The notes under the pieces are model-generated. The model ran no database searches. It was not told the origin of the DNA and saw only the letters and a program-made list of their open reading frames with translations. DNA of 64,000 bases from NCBI GenBank assembly GCA_016177875.1, contig JACOUL010000033.1, positions 1 to 64,000 of the forward strand, read 5' to 3'. Below are positions 8,111 through 16,451 of the stretch, one piece after another. Position 1 is the stretch's first letter. Every line of letters begins with the position of its first letter. This DNA is from Burkholderiales bacterium. Lineage in GTDB: Bacteria; Pseudomonadota; Gammaproteobacteria; Burkholderiales; Burkholderiaceae_D. Position numbers and translations under genes: made by a program.

Positions 8111-8824
8111 ATGTTCAAGGATTTCTCGTCCGCTAAGTCACGTCATCCGATCTGGCTGCTGTTCGCCTTGCTGACGGCAATGGCGGTGTTGGCGGTCGTG
8201 ATGAAGTCGGAAGCGTTCCGGCAGGTGATCGAGTCGATCACGGCTTGGGCGGAGCAGTTGATGGAGGAGCATCCTGCACGTGGGGCGGCGGCGTTTTTCC
8301 TGGTTTCCGGCCTATCCGCGATGCTGGCATTTGCCTCGAGTATCGTCTTGGTGCCGGCAGCGAACCTGGCTTGGGGCAAGCTTCTTAGTTTTTTTCTGCT
8401 ATGGGGCGGATGGATGGCGGGCGCATTGTTGACTTACGGCATAGGAAAGGTCGCGCGTCCCTTGCTCTATCGCTTCGGTTATCGCGACAAGCTGGAAAAG
8501 TACCTGCAATATGTTTCCAATCGCATGCCGTTCTGGGCATTGCTGTTATTTTGCATTGCCGTACCCTCGGAAATTCCCGGCTATATATTCGGCAGCATGC
8601 GTTATTCCTTGCCGAAATTCATGGCAGCAATCGGGATAGCGGAAGCACTGTATGCCATCGGGTCTGTCGTTGCCGGCGAAAGTATTGCGGTCGCCGAGCC
8701 GGGGCCGGTGATCGGTATCCTGATTTTGTTCGGCTCAATGGCGGCCGGCGCCGGCATGTGGTTGCGCCGGACGAAGAAGCGAAAGAAAAATAGTGCTAGC
8801 GACTATAAAAGCCGCAAGACATGA
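8111..8824 (+). CDS. VTT-domain (TVP38/DedA-like) membrane protein
   Basis: A 237-residue polytopic inner-membrane protein. Hydrophobic segments lie at about residues 13-30, 55-75, 85-110, 145-165, 175-195 and 200-220. The conserved VTT core is visible: PAANLAWGKLLSFFLLWGGWMAGALLTYGIGKVARP and AVPSEIPGYIFGSMRYSLPKF (in segments). VTT proteins are linked to lipid scrambling or small-molecule transport. The last 29 bases overlap, tail to tail, the end of the chemoreceptor gene on the other strand, and the basic C-terminus (RRTKKRKKN) is cytoplasmic. Confidence 0.78.
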   Translation: MFKDFSSAKSRHPIWLLFALLTAMAVLAVVMKSEAFRQVIESITAWAEQLMEEHPARGAAAFFLVSGLSAMLAFASSIVLVPAANLAWGKLLSFFLLWGGWMAGALLTYGIGKVARPLLYRFGYRDKLEKYLQYVSNRMPFWALLLFCIAVPSEIPGYIFGSMRYSLPKFMAAIGIAEALYAIGSVVAGESIAVAEPGPVIGILILFGSMAAGAGMWLRRTKKRKKNSASDYKSRKT

Positions 8825-10286
8825 CGATATTGCCGACGGCGCCGACGTACGCGGTCTTGTTCATGATTTCCTTGGTCACCGGATGCATGAATTTGTAATC
8901 GACCCAGCCGTTGCCTTGCGTGCGGCCGACGCGCAGCATTTCCATCACAAAGTATTTGCCGTCCGGGTCCTTGATCACTTTGCCGTCGGTGCCGACCAGG
9001 CGCGGGAAGGCGGCGTGCATGACGATCTTGTCGGAATCGTCGCATGCCGATAGATAGAGGTCGCGGTCGATCAATTCGCCGGCGGGATTGCGCGCTTCGG
9101 CGAAGAATGTCTCTTTGCCGTATTCGCGCAGAATTTCGCAGCCGCGCTCGACCAGCGCTTGCGCTTCTTCCGCATTGCCGAATTCGCGCGGACCCAAATC
9201 GAAGATCGACACCGCTTGCGACAATTGGGTGGCTTGTTCTTGCAAGCTCAGCACGGTTTGCGCGGCTTGCTCGACCAGCGCCGCATTCTTTTGTGTCATG
9301 CCGTCGATCTGGATCACGGCTTTGTTGATCTCATCGATGCCCGAGCTTTGTTCGGCGCTGGCGGCGACGATCTCGCCCATGATGTCTTCCACGCGTTTCA
9401 CGCTGGAGACGATTTCCTTCATCGCCTTGCCGGCTTCATCGACCAGCTCGCCGCCGGCATCCACCTTGCCGACCGAGTCGGTGATCAATTCCTTGATTTC
9501 CTTGGCGGCCGTCGCGCTGCGTTGCGCGAGCGGGCGCACTTCCGATGCCACTACCGCGAAGCCGCGGCCTTGTTCGCCGGCGCGCGCCGCTTCGACTGCG
9601 GCATTCAATGCCAGGATATTGGTTTGAAAGGCGATGCCGTCGATGACGGAAATGATGTCGACGATCTTGCGCGAGCTTTCCTTGATCGAGCCCATGGTGG
9701 CGACTACGTTGTCGACCACCTTGCCGCCCTTCACGGCGGAACTCGCCGCGGTGGATACCAGTTTGTTCGCTTCCCGCGCATTGTCGGCATTTTGGCGCAC
9801 GGTCGAGGTCAGCTCTTCCATCGACGACGCGGTTTCTTCCAAGGAGCTCGCTTGCGATTCGGTGCGTGCCGACAGCGCTGTGTTATCGCCGTTAATGAAG
9901 CCAGCGGTGGTAGCGACGGCGGTGGTGCCGGAACGGACTTTCGACACGATCTGGAACATGCGTTCGCTCATTTCCTGCAGCGACAGCTGAAGCTCAAGCA
10001 GTTCGCCTTGGCCTTGCGCTTCGAAGGGTTCGCTCAAATCGCCCGCGGCCATGCGCTTGGAAAGAGCAATTGCTTCATCCAACGGCGCGACGATGCTGCG
10101 GCTAACCCACCATGCAATGAAGCCGCCGATAATGAACATTCCTGCGCCAACAGCGACAATCGTGCCGCGTCCGGCATCGGGCGCAGCTTTGGCTAATGCC
10201 AGCGCGGTCATGAAAGCAAGGAAAGCGAGCAACAGCCCAAAGCCCAAGGCGAGGCGGCTGCCAATTTTCAAATTTGCGAAGTTCAT
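8796..10286 (-). CDS. Methyl-accepting chemotaxis protein with C-terminal Cache-like domain
   Basis: A 496-residue chemoreceptor. Two membrane helices (about 11-33 and 42-62) are joined by only about eight residues, so there is no periplasmic sensor. A HAMP region (62-115) and the signalling hairpin follow, with the conserved tip around [20 protein letters not shown]. After the signalling domain, residues about 375-496 form a Cache_2-like module (EILREYGKETFFAEARNPAG, GKYFVMEMLRVGRTQGNGWV, VGNIVMSCGFY). The sensor therefore lies in the cytoplasm at the C-terminus. A paralogue of the same design lies at 54251-55729. No che genes are adjacent. Confidence 0.9.
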   Translation of the reverse strand: MNFANLKIGSRLALGFGLLLAFLAFMTALALAKAAPDAGRGTIVAVGAGMFIIGGFIAWWVSRSIVAPLDEAIALSKRMAAGDLSEPFEAQGQGELLELQLSLQEMSERMFQIVSKVRSGTTAVATTAGFINGDNTALSARTESQASSLEETASSMEELTSTVRQNADNAREANKLVSTAASSAVKGGKVVDNVVATMGSIKESSRKIVDIISVIDGIAFQTNILALNAAVEAARAGEQGRGFAVVASEVRPLAQRSATAAKEIKELITDSVGKVDAGGELVDEAGKAMKEIVSSVKRVEDIMGEIVAASAEQSSGIDEINKAVIQIDGMTQKNAALVEQAAQTVLSLQEQATQLSQAVSIFDLGPREFGNAEEAQALVERGCEILREYGKETFFAEARNPAGELIDRDLYLSACDDSDKIVMHAAFPRLVGTDGKVIKDPDGKYFVMEMLRVGRTQGNGWVDYKFMHPVTKEIMNKTAYVGAVGNIVMSCGFYSR

Positions 10287-10442
10287 ATGACGCGGCTTAT
10301 GAAATAGTCATATTCAAGCATTGGCGCGCTTCGATCTTGTTATGTTTATGCCAATGCTTCCCCAGGGAAATTGCATTGTACCGTCTAGGCTCGCCAGCAG
10401 CTATGAAATGAAGCGCCTGATTCCAGAAAACCACAAAAAAAC

Positions 10443-10460
10443 GGCGCACCATGGTGCGCC
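10443..10460 (-). terminator. Rho-independent terminator of the acyl-CoA ligase gene
   Basis: A perfect 18-bp palindrome (GGCGCACCATGGTGCGCC) is followed, on the minus strand, by a T-tract (A-run at 10435-10441 on the plus strand). It sits 25 bases after the minus-strand stop at 10485. Confidence 0.8.
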
Positions 10461-10484
10461 GCGTTGAACATCAAGAGGAATAAA

Positions 10485-12068
10485 TTAAGCGGCTTGCGCT
10501 TGCTTGGCGGCGAAATAGGACTTGAGCGCCTTGCGGTCGAGCTTACCGACCGGCGTCAAGGGAATCGCAGCTTCAATCGCCACGGTCTTCGGCACTTTGT
10601 AGCCGGCCAATAGTTCCTTGCAGTGATTGCGCAGCTCTTCTTCCGTCACGTTCTTGCCGGCATTGAGCATGACCATCGCGACCGGGATCTCGCCCCACTT
10701 CTTATCCGGGATGCCGCAGCAAATCGCCGCCGCCACTGCCGGATGGGTGCGCAGGGCGTTTTCGATTTCCTCGGGCGAGACATTTTCACCGCCGGTGATG
10801 AACATATTGTCGGCGCGGCCGACGATAGAAACAAAGCCTTCTTCGTCGCATACCGCCAAGTCGCCGGTGTAGATCCAGCCTTCGGCATCGAGCGCTTTGT
10901 CGGTGCGGTCTTGATCGTTTAAGTAGCCGTCGAAGTTATGGAAGCTGCGCAGGCACAGCACGCCGATCTTGCCTTGCGGGACAGATTTGTTGCGGTCGTC
11001 TTCTTCCACGATCTTGTAATCGCAGCAGAAGAAGGGCGTGCCGACCTTTTTCGAATTGGCTTTGATGTGGTCCATATCCAGCGAGCGCGGGATGAAGATG
11101 AAATTCGACGGTCCGCCTTCGGTCAAACCATAGGCTTGCACGGTCGGGATATTCATATCCCAGAACGGTTTCAGCGTTTCATTCGAACAGGGGGCGGCCG
11201 CCGTGGTGATGAGTTGGATGCCGGACCAATCGGTTTCCTTGAATTTCGGATGTGCGCTGATCATTTGCAGCATGACTTCCACTCCACCCAATTGATTGAT
11301 CATTTTGCGATTGATCAAATCAAGAATCGTTCCCGGGTCGAACTGACGCAGCGGAATCGACACTGAATTTCGCATGAACAGGCAAAAGAATACGTTCCAG
11401 CCGCCGACGTGGAAGAAGGGGAACAGCACCAGATCCTTGCTGGGTCCGCCGCCGGCCGACATGACGAGCGACTCGAACACATTCCACATCATCTGGCGAT
11501 GCGAAATGATGCAGACCTTCGGTACGGCAGTGGTGCCGCCGGTGTGGATATACAAGAAGGGGTCGTTCATCGCGATCGGTACTTTGACGTCGCGCGGTTC
11601 CGTTGCCAGTATCGCTTCGTACGCAGCCGTATCGCTGTCGCCGAATTGGATGACGGAAGGTTTAAAGCGCGGCAGAACGCTGGTGTCGGCCAAGGAAGCG
11701 AAGACATCTTCCACGAACAGCACGCGCGGCAGCTCGCGTTCCATCAAATCTTTTAGTTCGGGCTTTTGCAACCGGTACGACAAGGGCGCGAGGATGGCGC
11801 CGATCTTGGCGCAGGCAAAGAAGAGATCGATGCATTCCAGTCGGTTGCGCGAAATCAAACCGACGCGATCGCCTTTGCGTATTCCCAGCTTGTCGGTCAG
11901 GTAGGTGGCGACGCGGTTGGCACGGTCGTCGGCTTGCTTATATGTATACCGGGCTTCGGTGGCCGGATCATAAATGCATTCCAGGTTGGGGGTGAGCAAG
12001 GCCTTCCTGCCTGAATAGTCGCCAACCCAATTCATTGGCAAATCGTCGTAATTGTGCGGGACGGTCAT
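10485..12068 (-). CDS. Acyl-CoA synthetase (AMP-forming ligase)
   Basis: A 527-residue ANL-superfamily enzyme that activates a carboxylic acid to its CoA thioester with ATP. Motifs: HTGGTTAVPKVCIISHR (P-loop-like A3 motif, about 170-186), VQAYGLTEGGPSN (A5), GWIYTGDLAVCDEEGFVSIVGRADN (A7/A8, in two parts) and PLTPVGKLDRKAL with the catalytic lysine (A10). GTT-A-x-PK is intact. The substrate is unknown. The start is backed by TAGGAGG on the minus strand shortly before the ATG. It is monocistronic, with a strong terminator after it. Confidence 0.88.
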   Translation of the reverse strand: MTVPHNYDDLPMNWVGDYSGRKALLTPNLECIYDPATEARYTYKQADDRANRVATYLTDKLGIRKGDRVGLISRNRLECIDLFFACAKIGAILAPLSYRLQKPELKDLMERELPRVLFVEDVFASLADTSVLPRFKPSVIQFGDSDTAAYEAILATEPRDVKVPIAMNDPFLYIHTGGTTAVPKVCIISHRQMMWNVFESLVMSAGGGPSKDLVLFPFFHVGGWNVFFCLFMRNSVSIPLRQFDPGTILDLINRKMINQLGGVEVMLQMISAHPKFKETDWSGIQLITTAAAPCSNETLKPFWDMNIPTVQAYGLTEGGPSNFIFIPRSLDMDHIKANSKKVGTPFFCCDYKIVEEDDRNKSVPQGKIGVLCLRSFHNFDGYLNDQDRTDKALDAEGWIYTGDLAVCDEEGFVSIVGRADNMFITGGENVSPEEIENALRTHPAVAAAICCGIPDKKWGEIPVAMVMLNAGKNVTEEELRNHCKELLAGYKVPKTVAIEAAIPLTPVGKLDRKALKSYFAAKQAQAA

Positions 12069-12498
12069 GCATTCCTCCTATTTTGTGGATCCCGTGTATG
12101 AAAGTAATCCTTCATCACATATTGCCCCTGGTATTGCTCTTTTTATAATGGGCTGAGTCTAAACAGCCCTCAACGAAATGTCTACTCGTAAAAATGCGAT
12201 AGTGAAATCCACGTCATGCCTAATGAGACATGAAAGCGCTCTATCGTGCAATATGCCTTTGACTATCCGGACGGTTAGCCATTTGCGGTGACTGAATATT
12301 TTTATTTTTGACGGCGCCGCGGTGCGCGCGGAACTTGTGCGTCGCACAATCCTGAGCGGCAGCGCACCGTCTCATGGCTAATTTTTGCCCTGTCATGAAG
12401 CGTCATGCCATATCGTTGCAAGCATTGCTCTAAAGAATTGCATGGCCTAGAAGTTGCTATCTATCGAAGCAAGGTATAGACGCAAGGAGCCATGCACC
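12069..12498. other. Intergenic region between divergent genes
   Basis: This 430-bp stretch separates the acyl-CoA ligase (minus) from the GGDEF-EAL gene (plus) and must hold both promoters. It is more AT-rich than the flanks. Possible minus-10 boxes are present but none has a convincing partner, so no promoter is assigned. No gene, repeat or hairpin terminator was found. Confidence 0.5.
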
Positions 12499-14796
12499 AT
12501 GACGACATTGCCGCTTCATATTTCCGAGCCCGCCGCAACGCCGGAACCTCACTTTGCATCGCGCATGAGCGAAGGGACGACACATACCGTCTTGCATGAC
12601 ACAGTGGAAGCGGTTGCCGGCTATGGACGATGGTGGTTCGACACCGACAAATCTTATTTGTTGCTCTCCAGCGGCGCCGCCGACTTCTTGGATGTGGAAG
12701 TCGGCCTGCACTTTTCTCTCGAAAGTTGTTTTACCCATGTGGTGCCGGAAGATTTGCTCTTGTTGTTGGCGGCTTTGGGTGAGGCGGGGGCAGTGGATCG
12801 CGAAATCGATTCGGCATTTCGCGTGGTATTGCCCGGCAAAGGCTTGCGCTGGCTGCGTATGCAAGGCATCGCCCAATCCCATCCGCGCGCAGGAATCAAG
12901 ACCGGTGTATTGGTTGATATCACGCCGGCCATGCAATTGGAGATGCGTGAACGTTTTAGCTATGCGATTACGCAATTTTTAGTTGGTACCCAAGCGTTGG
13001 GCGACGCGGTGGTAAAAGTCATTCAACTGGTGTGTGAAAACCTGGGATGGGAATGGGGCGCCTATTGGGCGATGAAACGCGAGCCGATGCAAGAGCCCCA
13101 CTTGGTTTGCCAGTATTACTGGAACCATGCCGAATACGCGCTTGCCCCCTTCACCCTTGAAAGTAAAACCATGCAAATGACTTCCGGCGAAGGGCTGGTC
13201 GGCACGGTGTGGTGTACAGGTGAAGCGGCTTGGATCGAAGACATGCAAAACGACCCGAGTTTTTTGCGCCGCGGCGCCGCGCGCGAATGCGGCCTGCAAT
13301 CCGGTTATGCGTTCCCCGTGTCTTATGTGGCGGCTGACGGCCAGCGGCACAGCTTGGGCGTCTTGGAATTCTTTAGCACGCTGTCGCGCCAAAGCGATGC
13401 GCAACTGCCTAATTTGTCGGCAGTGATCGGCGCATTGATTGCGCAAGCCATTCAGCGCATCGAGCAACAGGAACACATGCGGCGCTTGGCGCAGACTGAC
13501 GATTTGACCGGTCTTTCGAATCGCAACTACTTTCATCGCCGCCTGGAAGAGGCCTGCTTCGAAGCGCTTCGATCCGACGGACAGTTCGGCCTGCTTTACA
13601 TTGACTTAGATCGTTTCAAGCCGATCAACGACGCATTCGGACACGATGCCGGCAATGCCGTATTGCGCGAATTTGCACAGCGCCTGATTCTTGTTGCGCA
13701 CGAAGGTTCGCAAGTTGCTCGATTGGGTGGTGATGAATTTGTGATCATCGAGCCCTTGCTGCACGCGGGCAATGCGGTGATGAATTTGCGCGCGCTGGCT
13801 GAGCGGGTGTTGGTAGCGGCACGCACGCCTTTTATGTTTGAAGAAAAGGAACTGGCCGTTTCAGCCAGTATCGGCATCAGCATTTTTGGCGAAAATGGTT
13901 GGACCTCGCAAGAACTATTGCGCAGCGCGGATGAGGCGATGTACCGCAGCAAGAAAGCGGGGCGCAACGCCTACTATTTTTTTTCGGGCAGCGGCGGTCA
14001 GTGGATGGCGGAGCAGCAAAATTCGCTTGCGCAGCAATTGACCATCGAAGCCGAATTGCATCGTGCCTTGGTCGACAATGAATTCTTCCTGGAGTATCAG
14101 CCGGTGGTCGACAGCGCCGGCGGCAAGCTGCTGGCGATAGAAGCCTTAATTCGTTGGCGCAAGCCGAATGGCGAATTGATGAAGCCCGATATGTTCATCC
14201 CGATCGCCGAGAAAAGCCGTTTGATTTTGCAAATCGGCCGCTGGGTGGTGCGGCAGGCTTGTCTCGATTTGGCGGACTTGCATCGCGCAGGCTGGGCCGA
14301 CTTGAAGGTCCACGTCAACATGGCGGCGGTGGAATTTACCGACGCCGACCTGCCGCACGAATTAAGCCTACTCATCGAAGACTGCGGCATCGCCGCGCAG
14401 CATCTTTGCCTGGAACTGACCGAAGGCATGGTGATGAAGCAGCCGGAGAAGGTGATACCCGTCATGCAAATGTTGCGTCAGTGCGGTTTTCACATCAGCT
14501 TGGATGATTTCGGCATCGGCCATTCGTCGCTGTCGCGCCTAAAGAAATTGCCGATCACATCGCTCAAGATCGATCGCGCTTTTGTCAGCGGTTTGCCGCA
14601 CGACCGCGGCGACAGCGCCATCGTGCGCACTATTCTCGACCTCGGACGGCACATGGAACTGCAAGTGGTTGCCGAAGGTGTCGAGACCGATGCGCAACTG
14701 GTGTACCTGGCGCAGTTCGGCTGCCTGTCCGTGCAGGGATTTTTGCTCGGCCGTCCGATGAGCAAGGAGGCGCTGATGGTCATGTACAAACGTTAA
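12499..14796 (+). CDS. GAF-GGDEF-EAL cyclic-di-GMP protein
   Basis: About 765 residues from the ATG at 12499, which has AAGGAG nine bases upstream; a longer reading from TTG at 12454 lacks this. Order: a PAS-like N-terminal segment (to about 140), a GAF-like domain (about 150-325), GGDEF (about 335-490, catalytic motif RLGGDEF at about 407-413) and EAL (about 510-765, with EALIRWR, ELTEGMVM and DDFGIGHSSLSRLKKLP). Both active-site signatures look intact, so it could make or break c-di-GMP, or be biased by its sensor domains. No transmembrane helix is seen. Confidence 0.9.
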   Translation: MTTLPLHISEPAATPEPHFASRMSEGTTHTVLHDTVEAVAGYGRWWFDTDKSYLLLSSGAADFLDVEVGLHFSLESCFTHVVPEDLLLLLAALGEAGAVDREIDSAFRVVLPGKGLRWLRMQGIAQSHPRAGIKTGVLVDITPAMQLEMRERFSYAITQFLVGTQALGDAVVKVIQLVCENLGWEWGAYWAMKREPMQEPHLVCQYYWNHAEYALAPFTLESKTMQMTSGEGLVGTVWCTGEAAWIEDMQNDPSFLRRGAARECGLQSGYAFPVSYVAADGQRHSLGVLEFFSTLSRQSDAQLPNLSAVIGALIAQAIQRIEQQEHMRRLAQTDDLTGLSNRNYFHRRLEEACFEALRSDGQFGLLYIDLDRFKPINDAFGHDAGNAVLREFAQRLILVAHEGSQVARLGGDEFVIIEPLLHAGNAVMNLRALAERVLVAARTPFMFEEKELAVSASIGISIFGENGWTSQELLRSADEAMYRSKKAGRNAYYFFSGSGGQWMAEQQNSLAQQLTIEAELHRALVDNEFFLEYQPVVDSAGGKLLAIEALIRWRKPNGELMKPDMFIPIAEKSRLILQIGRWVVRQACLDLADLHRAGWADLKVHVNMAAVEFTDADLPHELSLLIEDCGIAAQHLCLELTEGMVMKQPEKVIPVMQMLRQCGFHISLDDFGIGHSSLSRLKKLPITSLKIDRAFVSGLPHDRGDSAIVRTILDLGRHMELQVVAEGVETDAQLVYLAQFGCLSVQGFLLGRPMSKEALMVMYKR

Positions 14797-14938
14797 TCCC
14801 ATTCTTCGCGCGCGAACTTTTTTCTTGAATCGCAAGCCGTGCTCGGCGGCGGCAAGTGCGCGTACGGCGATCGGCCCGATCAGGCACAAGCGATTTTTTC
14901 TCGCCTATAATCAATTTTTTCTGTGGAGCGAGGTCGTG

Positions 14939-15901
14939 ATGGCGCTGCCAGCCGTATTGCAAAACCTGCGTTTGCCGGTCATCGGCGCGCCTATGTTTAT
15001 CGCCAGCGGACCGGCCCTCGTGCTGGCGCAATGCAAAGCCGGCATCGTCGGCGCTTTTCCCGCATTGAACGCGCGCCCGCAAGCCATGCTCGATTCCTGG
15101 CTCACTGAAATAGCAACCGAGCTTGCGGCGTTCCGGCAAGCGCGTCCCGATGCGCTCGTCGGGCCATTCGCCGTCAATCAAATCGTCCATCAATCCAACG
15201 ACCGCTTGGCTGACGACGTCGCTGTCTGCGTCAGGCATCGTGTGCCGATCATTATTTCCAGTCTGCGCGCGCCGCCGCCGGAAATGCTGAATGCGATTCA
15301 TGCCTACGGCGGCATCGTGCTGCATGACGTGATTTCGATTCGCCATGCGCACAAAGCGCTGGAAGCGGGCGTCGACGGTTTGATCTTGGTTGCGGCCGGC
15401 GCCGGCGGCCATGCCGGTACGCTGTCGCCGTTTGCATTGGTCTCGGAAGTGCGCAGGTTTTTCTCAGGCCCGATTGCTTTGTCGGGCGCTATCGCCACCG
15501 GCGACGGCATACTCGCGGCGCAGGCGATGGGCGCGGATCTCGCTTACATCGGCACGCGCTGGCTGGCGACCAAGGAATCCAATATCGACGACGCATACCG
15601 CGAAGCGATCATCGAATCGGCCGCTGCCGATATTGTCTACACCAATTTGTTTACCGGCGTGCATGGCAACTATCTCAAAAAATCCATCCAGCGCGCCGGT
15701 CTCGATCCCGACAATCTTCCTTCCGCGGATAAATCGACTATGAATTTCGGCTCCGGCGGAACGAGCGCCGCCAAGGCGTGGCGGGACATATGGGGCGCCG
15801 GCCAAGGCGTCGGCGCCATCGACGATGCGCCGCCGCTGGCGGATCTCGTTGCGTGCTTGGAAGAGCAATACCTTGCGGCCAGAAAAAGATTGTCGCTCTA
15901 A
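14939..15901 (+). CDS. Nitronate monooxygenase family protein
   Basis: A 320-residue FMN TIM-barrel protein from ATG at 14939, which agrees with the conserved start LRLPVIGAPMFIASGPALVL and has GGAGCGAGG upstream; a longer in-frame reading is not needed. DGLILVAAGAGGHAGTLSP (about 142-160) is the flavin-phosphate segment with the family His. IALSGAIATGDGILAAQAMG and ADLAYIGTRW complete the fold. Shorter than the protein at 4194-5240 and only distantly similar, so probably a different substrate. Confidence 0.85.
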   Translation: MALPAVLQNLRLPVIGAPMFIASGPALVLAQCKAGIVGAFPALNARPQAMLDSWLTEIATELAAFRQARPDALVGPFAVNQIVHQSNDRLADDVAVCVRHRVPIIISSLRAPPPEMLNAIHAYGGIVLHDVISIRHAHKALEAGVDGLILVAAGAGGHAGTLSPFALVSEVRRFFSGPIALSGAIATGDGILAAQAMGADLAYIGTRWLATKESNIDDAYREAIIESAAADIVYTNLFTGVHGNYLKKSIQRAGLDPDNLPSADKSTMNFGSGGTSAAKAWRDIWGAGQGVGAIDDAPPLADLVACLEEQYLAARKRLSL

Positions 15902-15989
15902 GGTACCGCCTACAATTTTTTGCAGACGAAACCCGGTGCAGGTTCCCGCTGTCAAATTGCCATGAGACTCTCATTGGAGGAGAAGTGGC

Positions 15990-16286
15990 ATGTCCAATTT
16001 ATTAAAGCATCCCCAAGTCAAGACTAAACGTCCTACTACTCCCCATGCCGCGCCGCGTCTGCCGCATGAACGTGACGAATCGGACGATAGTCAAACCAGC
16101 GAACCGCGCGAAGAAATGAAGCAAGCCTACGACGACATCGAGCGTGGTTTAGTCGATACCGATTTGCACGGCGCAGTTCACGCGCATGAACATATGCGCG
16201 CTTCGCATGAAAATACGCAACCGACGCCTGCCGATGCCGGTCGTAACCGCGATAAGGAACGATTAAAACTGCCTGACGGAAAATGA
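15990..16286 (+). CDS. Small hydrophilic protein, unknown function
   Basis: A 98-residue, highly charged protein (rich in Asp, Glu, Arg, His) with no hydrophobic core. It is likely disordered or stress-associated, with a helical centre (EEMKQAYDDIERGLVDTDL). GGAGGAGAAG just before the ATG is a strong ribosome site and supports expression. No family is recognised. Confidence 0.65.
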   Translation: MSNLLKHPQVKTKRPTTPHAAPRLPHERDESDDSQTSEPREEMKQAYDDIERGLVDTDLHGAVHAHEHMRASHENTQPTPADAGRNRDKERLKLPDGK

Positions 16287-16451
16287 CCGGCAGTCACTTT
16301 TAAGCCGCGTCAAAAAACCAACACTTAATGCGCGCGTCTCGGTAATTGTTGGCCGCCAGCCATTTTAATTGTTGCGCTTGGCTCGTATTCTCAGCTTTAT
16401 CGTGCGGCTACCATGCATATTGCACTGTCGCAGAAGTGAGGCAAGGACGGC

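Noticed and set aside
12159..12347. Minus-strand frame in the ligase/GGDEF intergenic region
   Set aside because: Unusual composition and no support; the region is needed for two divergent promoters.
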